Shown in pieces: positions 11,818-22,710 of a stretch of 64,000 bases of DNA. The stretch comes from Todiramphus chloris collaris (lineage: Eukaryota; Chordata; Aves; Coraciiformes; Alcedinidae). Position numbers and translations under genes: made by a program. The notes beneath the pieces are model-generated. The model was not told the origin of the DNA. It made no database searches and saw nothing but the letters and a program-made list of their open reading frames with translations. The stretch covers positions 292,676-356,675 of the forward strand of contig JANVCC010000135.1 in the NCBI GenBank assembly GCA_025345505.1. The letters are read 5' to 3'. Numbering within the stretch: the stretch's first letter is position 1; each line of letters begins with the position of its first letter.

Positions 11818-11950
11818 GTGAGATTCAAAACCCACCTGGGGGAGATGCTGGGCAACCTGCTCTGGGTGACCCTGCTGGAGGAGAGGGGTTGGATGAGATG
11901 ATCCCCAGAGGTCCTTTCCAAACCCTGCCATGCTGGGGTTCCGTGATTGT
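11818..11950 (+). mobile_element. CR1 LINE 3'-end fragment
   Basis: The sequence runs AACCCACCTGGGGGAGATGC, GGGCAACCTGCTCTGGGTGA, CCCTGCTGGAGGAGAGGGGT, GATGATCCCCAGAGGTCC, CCATGCTGGGGTTCCGTGATT. This is the + strand version of the 3' end seen reversed at 37646 and 48679. Only about 130 bases remain, 5'-truncated as is usual for CR1. Confidence 0.85.
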
Positions 11951-12639
11951 GTGCTCCGGGCAGGTGCACGTACACCCAAACGCTCATCGTGCACATGCAG
12001 ATACGTGTACGTGCAGTGCAGGCACACGTGCGTGTGCACGTTACTGGGGTTTGCCTGCCTTGATTCAGGGATGCGTCTTGTTTCTTCTGCTCAGCTTCTT
12101 ACCTCCTCCGTCCTCAGCACTGCGCAGAAATGTAAGAAGTCTTGTTTGCCTCTTCCCTTCCTTCTGGGGACTCACATTGCCGTCTGTCCTCGGCAAGGTA
12201 GAGATACCTCTTCTCTGAATGAAGGATGCTTGCAGGACAAGGGAGAAGAATCAAAGTAGGCTTCAGGATCAGAATTTCATCCCCAGAAAAAGAGTGGTGT
12301 TCTTGCCTGCGGATGGAGAGCTTCTCTGTTCCACGCCGCTGATGGGGCACTTTGCCGTGAGGAAGCAGAGGGGTGGAGGGACTGGGAGCTGCTGGCTTGT
12401 GGGAGGTACCAGGGGTGGACAGTGCGGGATGCTCCACTTGTTGAGGATCTGTACGATGCTTGAGTAACCAAGAAATTAGGCACTTGTTATGTGGCACCAC
12501 AGAGGGGAGATGGCGGAGGAGCATTTGTCCATCCCGCAGGCCAGTCGAGGAGTACGGAGAGAGGGATCGATGGGAGCAGCAAGAGAAGGTTGCTGTGGTA
12601 GGGCTGTGGGAGATGCTTGTGGCTGTTGATTTGGGGGCA

Positions 12640-13830
12640 TCCAACCACTGGGCTTTCTGGGTGCCAGCGAGCTGCATCCTTTCACACTCATGGCTCAGCA
12701 GAAGGTGTGTGGGTGCTCCTGGACCCTGGAAGAGGAAGGTGTGTTCCCAGAAGGGAAAGTGGGAGACAGGAAAGCTGGTGGCCAAGCACAGCACTGGGCA
12801 GGGGCGTCTGGCTTGGTGCAGAAGGGGACAGTTGCTGTGGGGCTGGCGGTGCGCCTGGCACTGCCTGTGCTCTGTGTGTGTACTGGGAGGAGGTTTCCAG
12901 TGGCCGGGTGCCTGCGGTGCAGCGTGTGCAGTGCCCGTCTCTGCAATGCAGGGGGGCAGCGCTTCTGTCACTGCCTCTGCAGCCGGTGGGGTGCCCATTG
13001 GCACTGGGTGGGCACCTGGGGCCTGCGTGCAGTGTCCCAGTCTGGAGTGGGAGGGAACAGGAAGGAACAGTGTGTCTGCAGTGAGCGGAGGGAACAGTCT
13101 TTGCTGGCACGCAGTATGGGGTTGCCTAGTGACTGTGGAGTCGAGGGGAGATGCTGTGCCCGCCATCGCAGCGCGCTGGGGCTGTGCAGTGCCACTGCTC
13201 TGCGGAGAGATGCGGGGCAGAGCCGTGGGGTACGGCTGCGGTGTGAGGCAGGGTGGGCAGCGGGGTCTGGGTGCCCCCAGTGCAGGGGTGGGCAGAGCCT
13301 CTTTCTGCGAGGGGTGCGGGTGGGTGGCACTGCTCCACGTGCAGTGCAGGATGGGGGATGCGCGGGGCTCCTGCATCCCTGCAGTGCCCGATGGGTGGGT
13401 GGTGCCTTCGCAGCTTGCAGTGCGAGGCTGGCTGTGCTGGCAGTGCGGGGAGGGCACTGCTGCTCTGTCCCTGCTGTGGCAGTGCCTCGTGTCTCTGTGG
13501 TGATGGATGGGTGGTGTGCAGGCGGTGCCCCTTTTCCCTGCAGTGATAGACGGGTGGTAGCTCTGTATCCTGGCAGTGCCCCATGTCCCTGCAGTGCCCC
13601 ATATCCTTTCAGTGCTGGGTGGCTCTCATCCCTGCAGTGTCCCTGCAGTGCTGGACGAGTGGCATCCCTGCAGTGCTGGGTGGGTGACAGCCACATATCC
13701 CTGCAGAGCCCCTGCCCCTGTTTCCGCAGGGCTGGCAGCTGGGTGCAGTGCCCTCATGTCTTCTCTGTGCGTGGCAGGCAGTGCCTGTGCAGTGCGTGGC
13801 ACACAATGCTCCTGTGTTTCTGTGGTGAGA
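12640..13830. repeat. GC-rich degenerate tandem block (CCCTGCAGTG-type units)
   Basis: The words CTGCAGTG, GCAGTGCCC and GGGTGGGTGG recur at irregular 15-70 base spacing throughout, most regularly at 13370-13700. The block reads open on both strands for over 400 codons, but the translated products are compositionally biased (Cys/Trp/Gly-rich on one strand, His/Pro/Thr-rich on the other), as expected from a decayed minisatellite rather than a gene. Confidence 0.6.
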
Positions 13831-14284
13831 AGCTGTCTCGGAGCCTGGCCGGCTCCCATCGGGTTGCTGGCAGTGGACTGCGTGCAGTCCACCCTGGTAG
13901 TGTGCCTCCTTGGGTCTCATTACTGCTTGCGTGGTGACGAAGAGCGTGGACAGTAGCAGGAGTGGCTTCCTATCGCTCGCAGGAAGACGGGGCTGAGGTT
14001 TCAATGACTGTGTGGCTCACTCGAGTAGGGAGTTGCAGGAACTTCACAAGCCAGGACTGGTCCACTCAGGCACTTGCTTGTGGAGGCTGCCAGGTGACCA
14101 CATCTAGGGGCAGCTCTGCTAGGCAAGCCCCTGCAGCCCCTTTCTTTCTGCTCTGGGACAAGGCACGGAGGGTGCACCCGAAGGGTTATGCCAGGGAAGT
14201 GGGCTGGGGTGAGATGGTCCTGGGGGCCTGTGGCTGCCTAACCTCTGGTTTCTGTGTCTTATTGTAGCTCCCCTGCAGCACAGG

Positions 14285-15082
14285 ATGAAACCGCTGGTAT
14301 CCTGCATGGGCCTGTGGCTCCTCTTCCAGTTTCCTGCTCTGGTCTCTGGAACGCGTGTGGTCTACAAAGTGCAGGAGGAACAACCCCCCAACACCCTCAT
14401 AGGGAGCTTGGCCTCTGACTATGGCTTCCCAGATGTGGGGCACCTCTACAAGCTGGAAGTGGGGGCTCCATACCTACGTGTGGATGGCAAGACTGGAGAC
14501 ATCTATACCACAGAGACCTCCATTGACCGGGAGAGCTTGCGTGAATGCCAGCACCTCCCGCCCGGACAGCCCTGCTTCCTGGAGTTCGAAGTGTCCATCA
14601 CTGACCTGATCTTGAGCAACAGCCCACGCCTGCTCGAGGGGCAGATAGAGGTGCTTGATATCAATGACAACACCCCCAACTTTGCCTCACCTGTTCTCAC
14701 TCTCTCCATCCCCGAAAACACCAATATTGGGACGCTCTTCCCCATCCCCCTGGCCATGGACCGGGACTTGGGTGCCAACGGTGTTGCCTCCTATGAGCTG
14801 ACGGCTGGTCCGGAGGCGCAGGAGCTCTTTGGGCTGCAAGTTGCTGAGGATCAGGATGAGAAGCAGCCACAGCTGATCGTCATGGGGAACCTGGACCGGG
14901 AGCAGTGGGACTCCTATGATCTAACCATCAAGGTGCAGGATGGAGGCAACCCGCCGCGAGCGAGCAGCGCCCTGCTTCGCATCACCATCCTGGACATGAA
15001 CGACAACGCGCCCAAGTTCGAGAAGGCCCTGTACGAGGCAGAGCTCTCCGAAAACAGCCCCATGGGACACTCTGTGCTCCAG
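14285..15082 (+). CDS. PCDH1: PCDH1 protocadherin-1, first coding exon (residues 1-266)
   Basis: Protocadherin-1 is a single-pass homophilic adhesion protein of the delta-1 group at cell-cell contacts. This exon opens just after a polypyrimidine-AG acceptor (AG at 14266-14267; a second AG ends at 14278). The ATG at 14285 has A at -3 and begins a signal peptide of about 22 residues (hydrophobic core GLWLLFQFPALV). The mature chain starts near TRVVYKV. EC1 spans about 23-130 and EC2 about 131-243, each closed by a calcium-binding DxNDN motif (DINDN 125-129, DMNDN 237-241). EC3 begins here. From memory the chain matches mammalian PCDH1 nearly residue for residue (VDGKTGDI, SPRLLEGQIEV, ENTNIG). 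The human protein has a longer N-terminus before TRVVYKV. The exon ends CTCCAG|GTGAGT, phase 0, within EC3. Confidence 0.95.
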
Positions 15083-16735
15083 GTGAGTGTGAGGGCTTCC
15101 TTATTCTCCCCAATTCCCCTCCTGCCTGGCTGTATTGGGGACAAGCTGGGGAACGTGGATAAGGCTGCTTGCTGCCAGGGTTCCTGAAGGGAAGAGGGAG
15201 TCTAGAAGGGTTGCAAGCTATAGGAGCCCACAGTGTCACCTGGAGATAGGTCTCTGGGATGTCACATCTGCTAAACTGAGGTTGGGAAGCACACGTGGGA
15301 AGGTGCACCCTGAGCGAGGGCTGCGGGACACAACTGAGGGACAGCAGCAGGGCTGGTGGGTGTGTGGGAGCAAGGCTCCAGGTTATGGGGGAGGACTGGG
15401 ACCTGAGGGCCACGGCGAGCTTGGCTTCATGCCAGACCGGTCTCAATGCTGCCCACAGACAAGACATAGACCCTTTCATAAGTTGCATTCCCTTGGCCGC
15501 TCCATGGAAACTCAGGCTCACACAAGAGATGGGGGGGAAGGCGGTGTCCCCGCTACCCATCCCGGGGGGCTGCCCATGGATCCGGGGGTGCCTGGATGTC
15601 TGCAGGGGCTGGGGGCTCTACCCCATCCCAGGCAGCACTGCAAGCTGGCCCGGGGAGCCTGAGGGAGTGGATCTCAGTGGATTTGGCTTGGAGGGGGCAT
15701 TGAGATGATAGTAGCCGACATCTGTTTATCTGCAGCTGCCATCTTAATAAGCGGAGCGCGGCCAGCTCTCATCTGCTTGCTAATTCTGATGTGAATTTTT
15801 TAAGAATTCATTTTTCACTGTTAAGAGAATGGAAGTTGGAAGTAGATAAGAGAGCCACGCGGCCGGGAGGAGAATGGGCTGAGCTGCCAGTGCTGCCATT
15901 GCTCAGCTTTTATCTTTCAGGGGGAAAATGACTTCCGCCTTTCTTTTTTTTTTGCTTTTTTGTGGCGAGTGGAGGTAAAAGGTGGAATTTACATTTAACA
16001 ACTTTCGTTCTCCGTCCAAATCTGCTGAGCAAGATAACGGCGGGAGCAGCAAATGGTGCAGAGAAGAGGCTGCTCGGAGAGCCGATTAGGGAGGCAAATG
16101 TTAGACAAACCTCATCTTCTTTAGAAAGCAAATAATAGGCGTAGAGGCAGGTTTGTGCGGATGCAGAGCTCCCGACGGGCGGGCAGGGACGGCTGGTGCT
16201 GTGCTGAGCTTAGGCAGCCCCAGTCCCCGCTTGGCTGCATCCCCGAGTGCCGGGATGGAGCTGCGGGGATGGAGCTGCGGGGATGGAGCTGCAGCAGCTC
16301 GGCACATCCTCGCCTCCCTCCTCCGCACCCTCACCTCGGCCAGGCGGCTGCTCGAGCTCCTCTTCGGGGAAGAGGTTTTGTGGAGCGGGCACAGCCGGAG
16401 ACTGTCCCTCCCCACTGCTGCCTGGGTCACGGTGGTGCGGGTTCCAGAGGGCTCCCTACGTGCTGGAGCTGGCTGGGAGGGGAGCTCGGCCAACTGGCCC
16501 AGCCGGTTTTTCTGGAAGAGCGAGGAAAAGCCTCGGTGCCTGCCGGAGGGCCGCTCCCAGCCGCTCTGCTGGTCCCAGGCTCTTTGCCCCATAGTTCTTG
16601 GCCCCAGAAGAGGAAATCCTGGTTTTTCCCCCCCAGCCATCCCCAGAGGAGGCCACAGCGGGCAGCGTGGAGGTTTGCAGAGGGGCTCGCACCGCCTTGT
16701 CCCTCCCGTTCACCGCTTCTCCCTCCGTCCCGCAG
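15083..16735 (+). other. PCDH1: PCDH1 intron 2
   Basis: A 1653-base phase-0 intron with GTGAGT donor and CCGCAG acceptor. The first part is GC-rich and featureless. 15700-16140 is an AT-richer block with GATA and E-box motifs (listed separately). 16150-16650 is GC-rich, with a short triplication of GGGATGGAGCTGC at about 16251-16290. No gene seen inside. Confidence 0.9.
15700..15925. promoter_or_regulatory. candidate intronic enhancer: three GATA motifs and an E-box
   Basis: TTATCT (15726-15731, GATA on - strand) is directly followed by the E-box CAGCTG (15733-15738); AGATAAG lies at 15844-15850 and TTATCT at 15910-15915. The block is AT-rich inside a GC-rich intron (for example TTTTTTAAGAATTCATTTTT). 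The GATA plus E-box pairing resembles GATA/bHLH composite sites, though the spacing here is much tighter than the usual one. Regulatory function is inference. Confidence 0.35.
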
Positions 16736-18928
16736 GTGAAAGCCAACGACTCGGACCAGGGTGCCAACGCCGAAATCGACTATTCCTTCCACCAAGCCTC
16801 GGACATGGTGCGGCGGCTGCTGCGCCTGGACCGTGCCACGGGGCTCATCACCGTGCAGGGGCCCATCGACCGCGAGGACGTCAACACCCTCAAGTTCTCT
16901 GTCATGGCCAAGGACAAGGGGGCCAACCCCAAGAGTGCCCGCACCCAGGTGGTGGTCACCATCAAGGACATGAATGACAACGCGCCCTCCATAGAGATTC
17001 GGGGCATTGGGCTCGTCACCCACCAGGATGGCATGGCAAACATCTCGGAGGATGTGCCAGTAGAGACAGCAGTAGCTTTGGTGCAGGTGTCCGACCGAGA
17101 TGAGGGTGAAAATGCTGTGGTGACCTGCGTGGTGGCCGGTGATGTCCCGTTCCAGCTAAGGCAGGCCAGTGAAACAGGGAGTGACAGCAAGAAGAAATAT
17201 TTCCTACAGACCACCACGCCACTGGACTACGAGTCGGTGAAGGAGTACACTATTGAGATTGTGGCAGTGGACTCGGGGAACCCGCCCCTCTCCAGCACCA
17301 ACTCTTTGAAGGTGCAGGTGGTGGACGTGAATGACAATGCGCCTGTCTTCAGCCAGAGCTTCACCGAGGTGGCCTTTCCTGAGAACAATGAGCCCGATGA
17401 CCTGGTGATGGAGGTGAGTGCCAGTGATGCTGACAGTGGCTCCAATGCCAAGCTGGTTTATTCCCTGGTGACGGACCCCTCCTCCAAGGGCTCCTTCGCC
17501 ATTGATCCCGACTCCGGGGAGATCCGGGTGAAGGCAGTGCTGGACCGAGAGCAGCGGGAGCGGTACGAGTTCTTGGTGGTGGCAGCAGACAAGGGCAGCC
17601 CCAGCCTCAAGGGCACAGCGTCTGTGGCCATCAACGTCATGGACAGGAATGACAACGACCCCAAGTTCATGCTGAGCGGCTACAACTTCTCGGTGATGGA
17701 GAACATGCCGCCCCTCAGCCCTGTGGGCATGGTGACGGTGATCGATGCTGACAAAGGAGAAAATGCCCGCATCCAGCTGTCGGTGGAGCAAGACAACGGG
17801 GATTTTGTCATCCAGAATGGCACTGGCACCATCCTCTCCAGCATCTCTTTTGACCGGGAGCAGCAGAGTACGTACACTTTCCGACTCAAGGCGGTGGATG
17901 GTGGGGATCCTCCCAGGTCTGCCTACGTAGGGGTGACTATCAACGTCTTGGATGAGAACGATAATGCCCCATTCATCACTTCACCCTCCAATGCCACCTA
18001 CAAACACATCCTGCCCCACACCAGCCCTGGCCAGCAGGTGAGCAAGGTCAAGGCGGAGGACATTGACTCTGGAGTCAACGCAGAGCTGACCTACAGCATC
18101 ACAGGAGGCAACCCCTTTGAGCTCTTCCAGATCTCCCCGCACAGTGGAGACATCACCCTGGAAAAGGAGATCCTGCGCAAGCACCACGGCCTGCACCGCT
18201 TGGTAGTGCGGGTCAACGACAAGGGCAAGCCTTCGCGGCACGGCACGGCGCTCGTGCACTTCTACGTCAACGAGACGTTGGCCAACCGCACGCTGCTCGA
18301 CACGCTGGTGGGGCACAGCCTGGACACACCACTTGACATCGACATCGCTGGAGACCCCGAATATGAGCGCAGCAAGCAGCGAAGCAACATCCTCTTCGGA
18401 GTCATCGCCGGCATCGTGGCTGTCACCCTGGTCATCGTGCTGGTCGTCCTGGTGCGCTACTGCCGGCAGCGGGAGGCCAAGAGTGGCTACCAGGCAGGCA
18501 AGAAGGAGACCAAGGACCTGTACGCACCCAAGCAGGCCAGCAAGAGTGGTAAGAGCAAGAACAAAGTGAAGAAGAGCAAGTCTCCCAAGCCGCCCAAGCC
18601 CACGGAGGATGAGGAGGAGACAGGGCTGCAGAAATCGCTCAAGTTCAACCTCATGAACGACTCGGTCAGCGACAGCCCCCGAATTCACCTGCCCCTCAAC
18701 TACCCACCAGGCAGCCCAGACCTGGGTCGCCACTACCGCTCCAACTCGCCGCTGCCCTCCATCCAGCTGCAGCCTCAGTCACCCTCAGCCTCCAAGAAGC
18801 ACCAAGTGGTGCAGGACCTGCCGGCCACCAACACCTTTGTTGGCACCGGGGACAACAACTCGACGGGCTCCGAGCAGTACTCGGACTACAGCTACCGCAC
18901 CAATCCCCAGAAATACACCAACAAGCAG
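16736..18928 (+). CDS. PCDH1: PCDH1 large coding exon (residues 267-997): EC3-EC7, transmembrane helix, proximal tail
   Basis: The exon follows CCGCAG at 16730-16735 and opens in phase 0 with VKANDSDQGANAE, completing EC3. Calcium-binding linker motifs are at 344-348 (DMNDN), 463-467 (DVNDN), 569-573 (DRNDN) and 672-676 (DENDN), giving seven EC repeats in total. N-glycosylation sequons are seen at about N270, N368, N583, N627, N685, N778 and N783. A single hydrophobic helix at 818-839 is followed by RYCRQREAKSGYQAGKK and a lysine-rich stretch. The tail then carries the serine/proline-rich CM1-like block (NYPPGSPDLGRHYRSN, about 921-950) and the CM2-like block (FVGTGDNNSTGSEQYSDYSY, 967-986) of delta-1 protocadherins. 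The exon ends AAGCAG|GTAGGA, phase 0. Splicing to 35424 gives the long form; read-through gives the short form. Confidence 0.96.
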
Positions 18929-19006
18929 GTAGGAGAGCTCATCCTGAGGCCGGCAGCGGCTCCCCCCCTGCACCGGGGAGCCATCTGGACAGAGGTGTGG
19001 GAGTGA
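18929..19006 (+). CDS. PCDH1: PCDH1 short-isoform C-terminal extension (alternative end, 25 codons)
   Basis: If the donor at 18929 is not used, the frame of the large exon continues for 25 codons and stops with TGA at 19004-19006. The new C-terminus ends AIWTEVWE. As I remember it, the human short PCDH1 isoform (about 1060 residues) also ends in a read-through peptide beginning KQVG and ending AIWTEVWE, so both ends of this peptide appear conserved while the middle differs. The predicted short protein has 1022 residues. It keeps the ectodomain, membrane helix and CM1/CM2-like blocks but lacks the RRVTF-bearing tail. The polyadenylation signal at 20290 supports this alternative end. Confidence 0.85.
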   Translation, partial: VGELILRPAAAPPLHRGAIWTEVWE

Positions 19007-20315
19007 GCGTGGACTTGGCCCCCGGCCCTGCATGCGTGGCCTGGGGGGCTGGCGAAGGACTACCCCGGAGCCGAGCCACGGAGCCTGGTTGTGGGGCGGG
19101 GGAAGGGATGGGGATGGTTGGGGAGGGGAAGGTAAAAAATTGTCGGAGCCCTTGTCAGAGTGGCTGGGGCTGGGTCCTGGCGGCACTGCCTGGGTGACGG
19201 GGACGTGACGGGTGCTGCATGCGTGTGCCTCTGCATGTGGAGCTCTGGGGAGGGAATCCCACCCGCCCGGCTCCCCTCTGGGGACCGGCTTCTAGGAACA
19301 TCGAGGAGGACGATGCCCATCCTCCCTCCCATCCACCCCTCTGCTTGGGCTGAGTCGTGGGGAGGAGAAACTGGTCCTGCTTCTGCCACAGCTCTGGGGC
19401 AGCCAGTTTCCAGCCCTGCCTCTGTCTGGGGAGCAGCAGGGGGGGTTGCCAGCCTGGCTCTGCTGGTGAGGCTGAACCTTTCCCCCTCCCTGCAAAAAGC
19501 CACCCAAAAGGGAGTTTTGCACTGGCTGCGGCTGCCCAGGCAGGTGGGGCTGGGTGGAGAAGCAAAGCTCTGCCTTTTTCCCAGGCTCAGGTTCTGGCTT
19601 CCCCCAGGCTTGGGCCCTCTGCCACAGCTGGCACGGTGAAAATGGGGCTTCCCTGAGCTCAAGCATCGGGCCCGGAGCTATGGCTCTGCGGGGGGAGCTG
19701 CTGTGGAGGGGGAGAGAGGATCCGGGTGGCCGTGGTGCTTCCTCCGGGCATCGTGGGCTCGGCCGTGTGCCGTGTGCCAGGGCTGAGGCTGAGGCTGGGT
19801 CTCGTGCTCGGGGCTGGAGGAGATGGGGCACTGGGGTCTCTGCTGCGTGCTGCGGTCGGGTCACTGCTCTTGGTCTACACGGGGGGGGGATTTCTGCTGT
19901 GTGCGGGGCAGGGCAGAGGTAGGTCTTGGCTGTGGACTGGGAAGGGCTGCTCGCTGGTGTGCACTGGAGCTTGGAGCTGTCCCAGGAGGTCGTGGGATGA
20001 GCTTGCAGGACCCTCTTTCCGCTGGCTGTCTGGTCAGTTGGCTTGCACCACGTTTCTGCTTTGGCGCCTGTCGGGTCTATCCTGAAGTAGCTAGGGAGGG
20101 AGTGGGGGGACGAGTGCCTGTGGCTTTGCCTTCTTTCTGGGACCCCGTGGGTGAGGATTACCCAGCCCCCCGCCCATGCTGTACCCTGTGCCCTCTGGAG
20201 CCCCCTGCTCCCTCCTTTGTATCCCGGTGAGCGGCAGGCTGGGCTCCTGCCGTGGGGCTGAGCTCAGCTGCCCTGTTGGATTTGACTTCAATAAAGTTTT
20301 CTATTTTTGACCAGT
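19007..20315 (+). other. PCDH1: 3' UTR of the short PCDH1 transcript
   Basis: GC-rich sequence without a convincing frame between the short-isoform stop and the polyadenylation signal at 20290-20295. The cleavage point is estimated at about 20310-20320. I see no repeat element in it. Confidence 0.65.
20290..20295 (+). terminator. PCDH1: AATAAA polyadenylation signal, short PCDH1 isoform
   Basis: A canonical AATAAA lies 1.28 kb after the short-isoform stop. About 15-30 bases downstream is a T/GT-rich stretch (TTTTCTATTTTTGACCAG, then TTGTGCC), the usual cleavage/CstF context. Position, strand and context fit a proximal poly(A) site within intron 3. Confidence 0.75.
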
Positions 20316-22710
20316 TGTGCCTTATTTTCCCTGCTGCCCCTGGAGAAGCTCTTGCTCTCAGCAGTTTCCCAGGCATATTTTCCATGTCCTCAGCCACTGA
20401 AGCACCCGGGCCCTGCAGCACCCAGAAGCGATGCTTATGTGAGCCAGCCATCTCCCAAGCCTTCCACTGTGCCCCAGTGTGGCCAGTCCAGAGGCCTCCT
20501 GGTACTGAACCCTCTCCCCATATTGCCGTGTCCCATCTCCAGTCACTGCCTGGCCCTCCAGGACATGGTCCTCAGCACATGCGTGTACCTCCACGCACAT
20601 GTATGCGTATGGATGTGGAGCCAAGCTGAGCCACGGACCAGCCTGGGATTTCTTCCACCCCAGCGTCCCCCTTCCTAGTTTCTCCCGGTCCATCCCCACA
20701 TCCTTTTGAGACCCACCCACATCCCAAAGCCAGCTCATGGAGGAGCAGATCCCTGCTGCTGTGCGGTGCCGGGTTAGCATGACCCAAATCCTGCCAGCGA
20801 GGGCTGGAAGACGCCTGCCTCTCACCCGCCGCCGCGCCGGAATGAATGCAACACACCCAATTGCAGATGGAGCCTGCAGTGCTGGGGGGGAAGCACCCAA
20901 AGTGGGGTGCTCCCCCCACCCTGGGATGCAATGGGCACCCTTGCAGCGCAGGATGGGTCCTCCCAGGCAGGCTGGCTGGCGGCGGGGCTGTGGGAGGGCC
21001 ACTGTCCCCATGAAGATGGTTCTGCCCTTCCTGGAGGGCAGCTTGGGGGTGATGCTGCTGCTGCTGCCGTGGGGCTTGTTCAGGCTCTTGTCTCCAGTTG
21101 GTTAGAGAGAGAATGAAGCCTGGTAGGCAGGAGCAGGTCAGCACCACTTCTGCAGGCCCTGGATGGGTCCATCCTACAGCCCACTCCCCCCAGCCAGGCA
21201 TCACATCTCAGGGACCCCTCCCTGGACACCCCTTCTTCTTTCTTATGGTTCTTCTTTCAAACAGGGGCAGATTTCCCTGCACCAACTTCACCTCTTCCCC
21301 AGGGGCTGCAACCGGCCACACCAGGCTGCCGGAGAATTGGAGCTCTGGCGCTGGGAGAGATTAGATCATCTGGGGAAACCAGTGGTTCTGGCTTCGGTGG
21401 TTTCAGCTCTGTGCCAGCCTTGGCTCTCACAGCCTCCTAGTTTGTTTTGCTAACAGCATAAGGTTTTATCTTGAACCGTCCAGGAAGTGTCTGGGCCTCC
21501 TAGGCAGGCAGGGCTGGGACCTGCGGGGAGATGCGATGGCTGCAGAGGAGGAGAGGAGACACCAGCAACCACCTAAATAAGTAGTCCCTGCAGGGCTGGG
21601 CAGGGCAGTCTGGGGGCTTGGCTCAGCGTTGCTATCTGCTTCCCTTTGGGAACTTTCTGCGAGAAGTTTCCCTTCCTTCCTTGTCCTCAGCAGCTCTTTG
21701 ATGAACCCGGGGTGAGAACCCAACCTCTCAGACGCCGGCGTGGGGAGCGTCTTCTTTCTTCTGCCCGTCTCCCAGGCCGCATCCTTTGCGGCTTTTTGAT
21801 GCCGGGTGCTGGGGGCTCTGCAGCCTTTCCTGGCTGCACAAGCCTAAGACTGCCGGGGGTCCTTACAGCCCCCCCACCATCCGAGAAGCTGGCTGGAGTG
21901 GTGGTAACTTCAGTGCTACTACTGCGAGCTCAGCAGAGGTGCCTGCACCTGCCTACAGGCTCCGAGCGCTCGGTGCAGCGTTAATTACTCTCTGCAGGGG
22001 AAGGGGGGGGGGGATGAGAGGGATGTTGTAACCGTAATGGACAGCAGTGAAATTGTCTTGTTTCAGAATTTCGCTTAGAGTCTTCATAAATTGCAGGTTG
22101 AGGTGTTGGCAGATGTCTGGGAAAGTCTCCTACTGTCCTGGGTCAGTGGATTTTCTCAAGGTCGTTCACGTGGAATGAGCTGATAAATGGATCCAGCAAT
22201 GAGCTGCAGATGGGAGCTGAGGGTTCATGGGGGACCTGCCCTGTTTTTCCCCAGTTTCAGAAAGATGCTGTGCTGGGAGGCAGTTCCCAGGCACTGCAAG
22301 TCAGCTTCTGCTCTTTGGGATCAAGTGTGCTTGGTCCAGATTTGGATCTGGCGTGTGGAGACCAAATGAGGGACCACAGCAGTGAGGTCCTGGGGGCTGC
22401 AGTGCTGGGGCTGAGCCTCAGCTGCACTGGGAAGAGTGGCTGGGCTCTGGAAAACAACTATGAATGCACAACAGCTTGTGAGCATCGGTGGGGTGCTTGT
22501 GGGAGCTGGGGGAGCACAAGGGGAGAGGGTTGTACAACGTGCTGGCTTCTGGGGAGTTGGTGAGGATGCTGAGAGCTGCAGGAGCTCAGCAGGAATGTGC
22601 TGGAGCTCCTGGCAGGTGCTGGGTGTTTCGGTTTAGGGCAGGGAGTGGTGCCCATGCCTGGGACAGCACTCTGAGGTATTTGGGACCTCTGGATGAAGAG
22701 CTTCAACCAC

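Larger units (their letters stand above)
8386..14267 (+). other. PCDH1: PCDH1 intron 1 (if exon 1 is correct)
   Basis: About 5.9 kb with no supported gene. Contents in order: rest of the CpG island with TG-rich tracts (8695-9265); unremarkable GC-rich sequence with a G run (10162-10180); 100-N gap (10439-10538); TCC microsatellite (10899-10928); alternating purine-pyrimidine CA/CG tracts (11590-12045) split by a CR1 fragment; unremarkable sequence 12045-12630; GC-rich degenerate tandem block (12640-13830). The acceptor region reads TTTCTGTGTCTTATTGTAG, ending at 14267. Confidence 0.5.

Noticed and set aside
12114-13937. 447-codon (-) and 415-codon (+) frames
   Set aside because: Overlap on a degenerate tandem repeat; composition follows repeat words, no recognisable protein family.
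17981-18733. 250-codon - strand frame opposite PCDH1
   Set aside because: Antisense shadow of the large PCDH1 exon caused by its codon bias.
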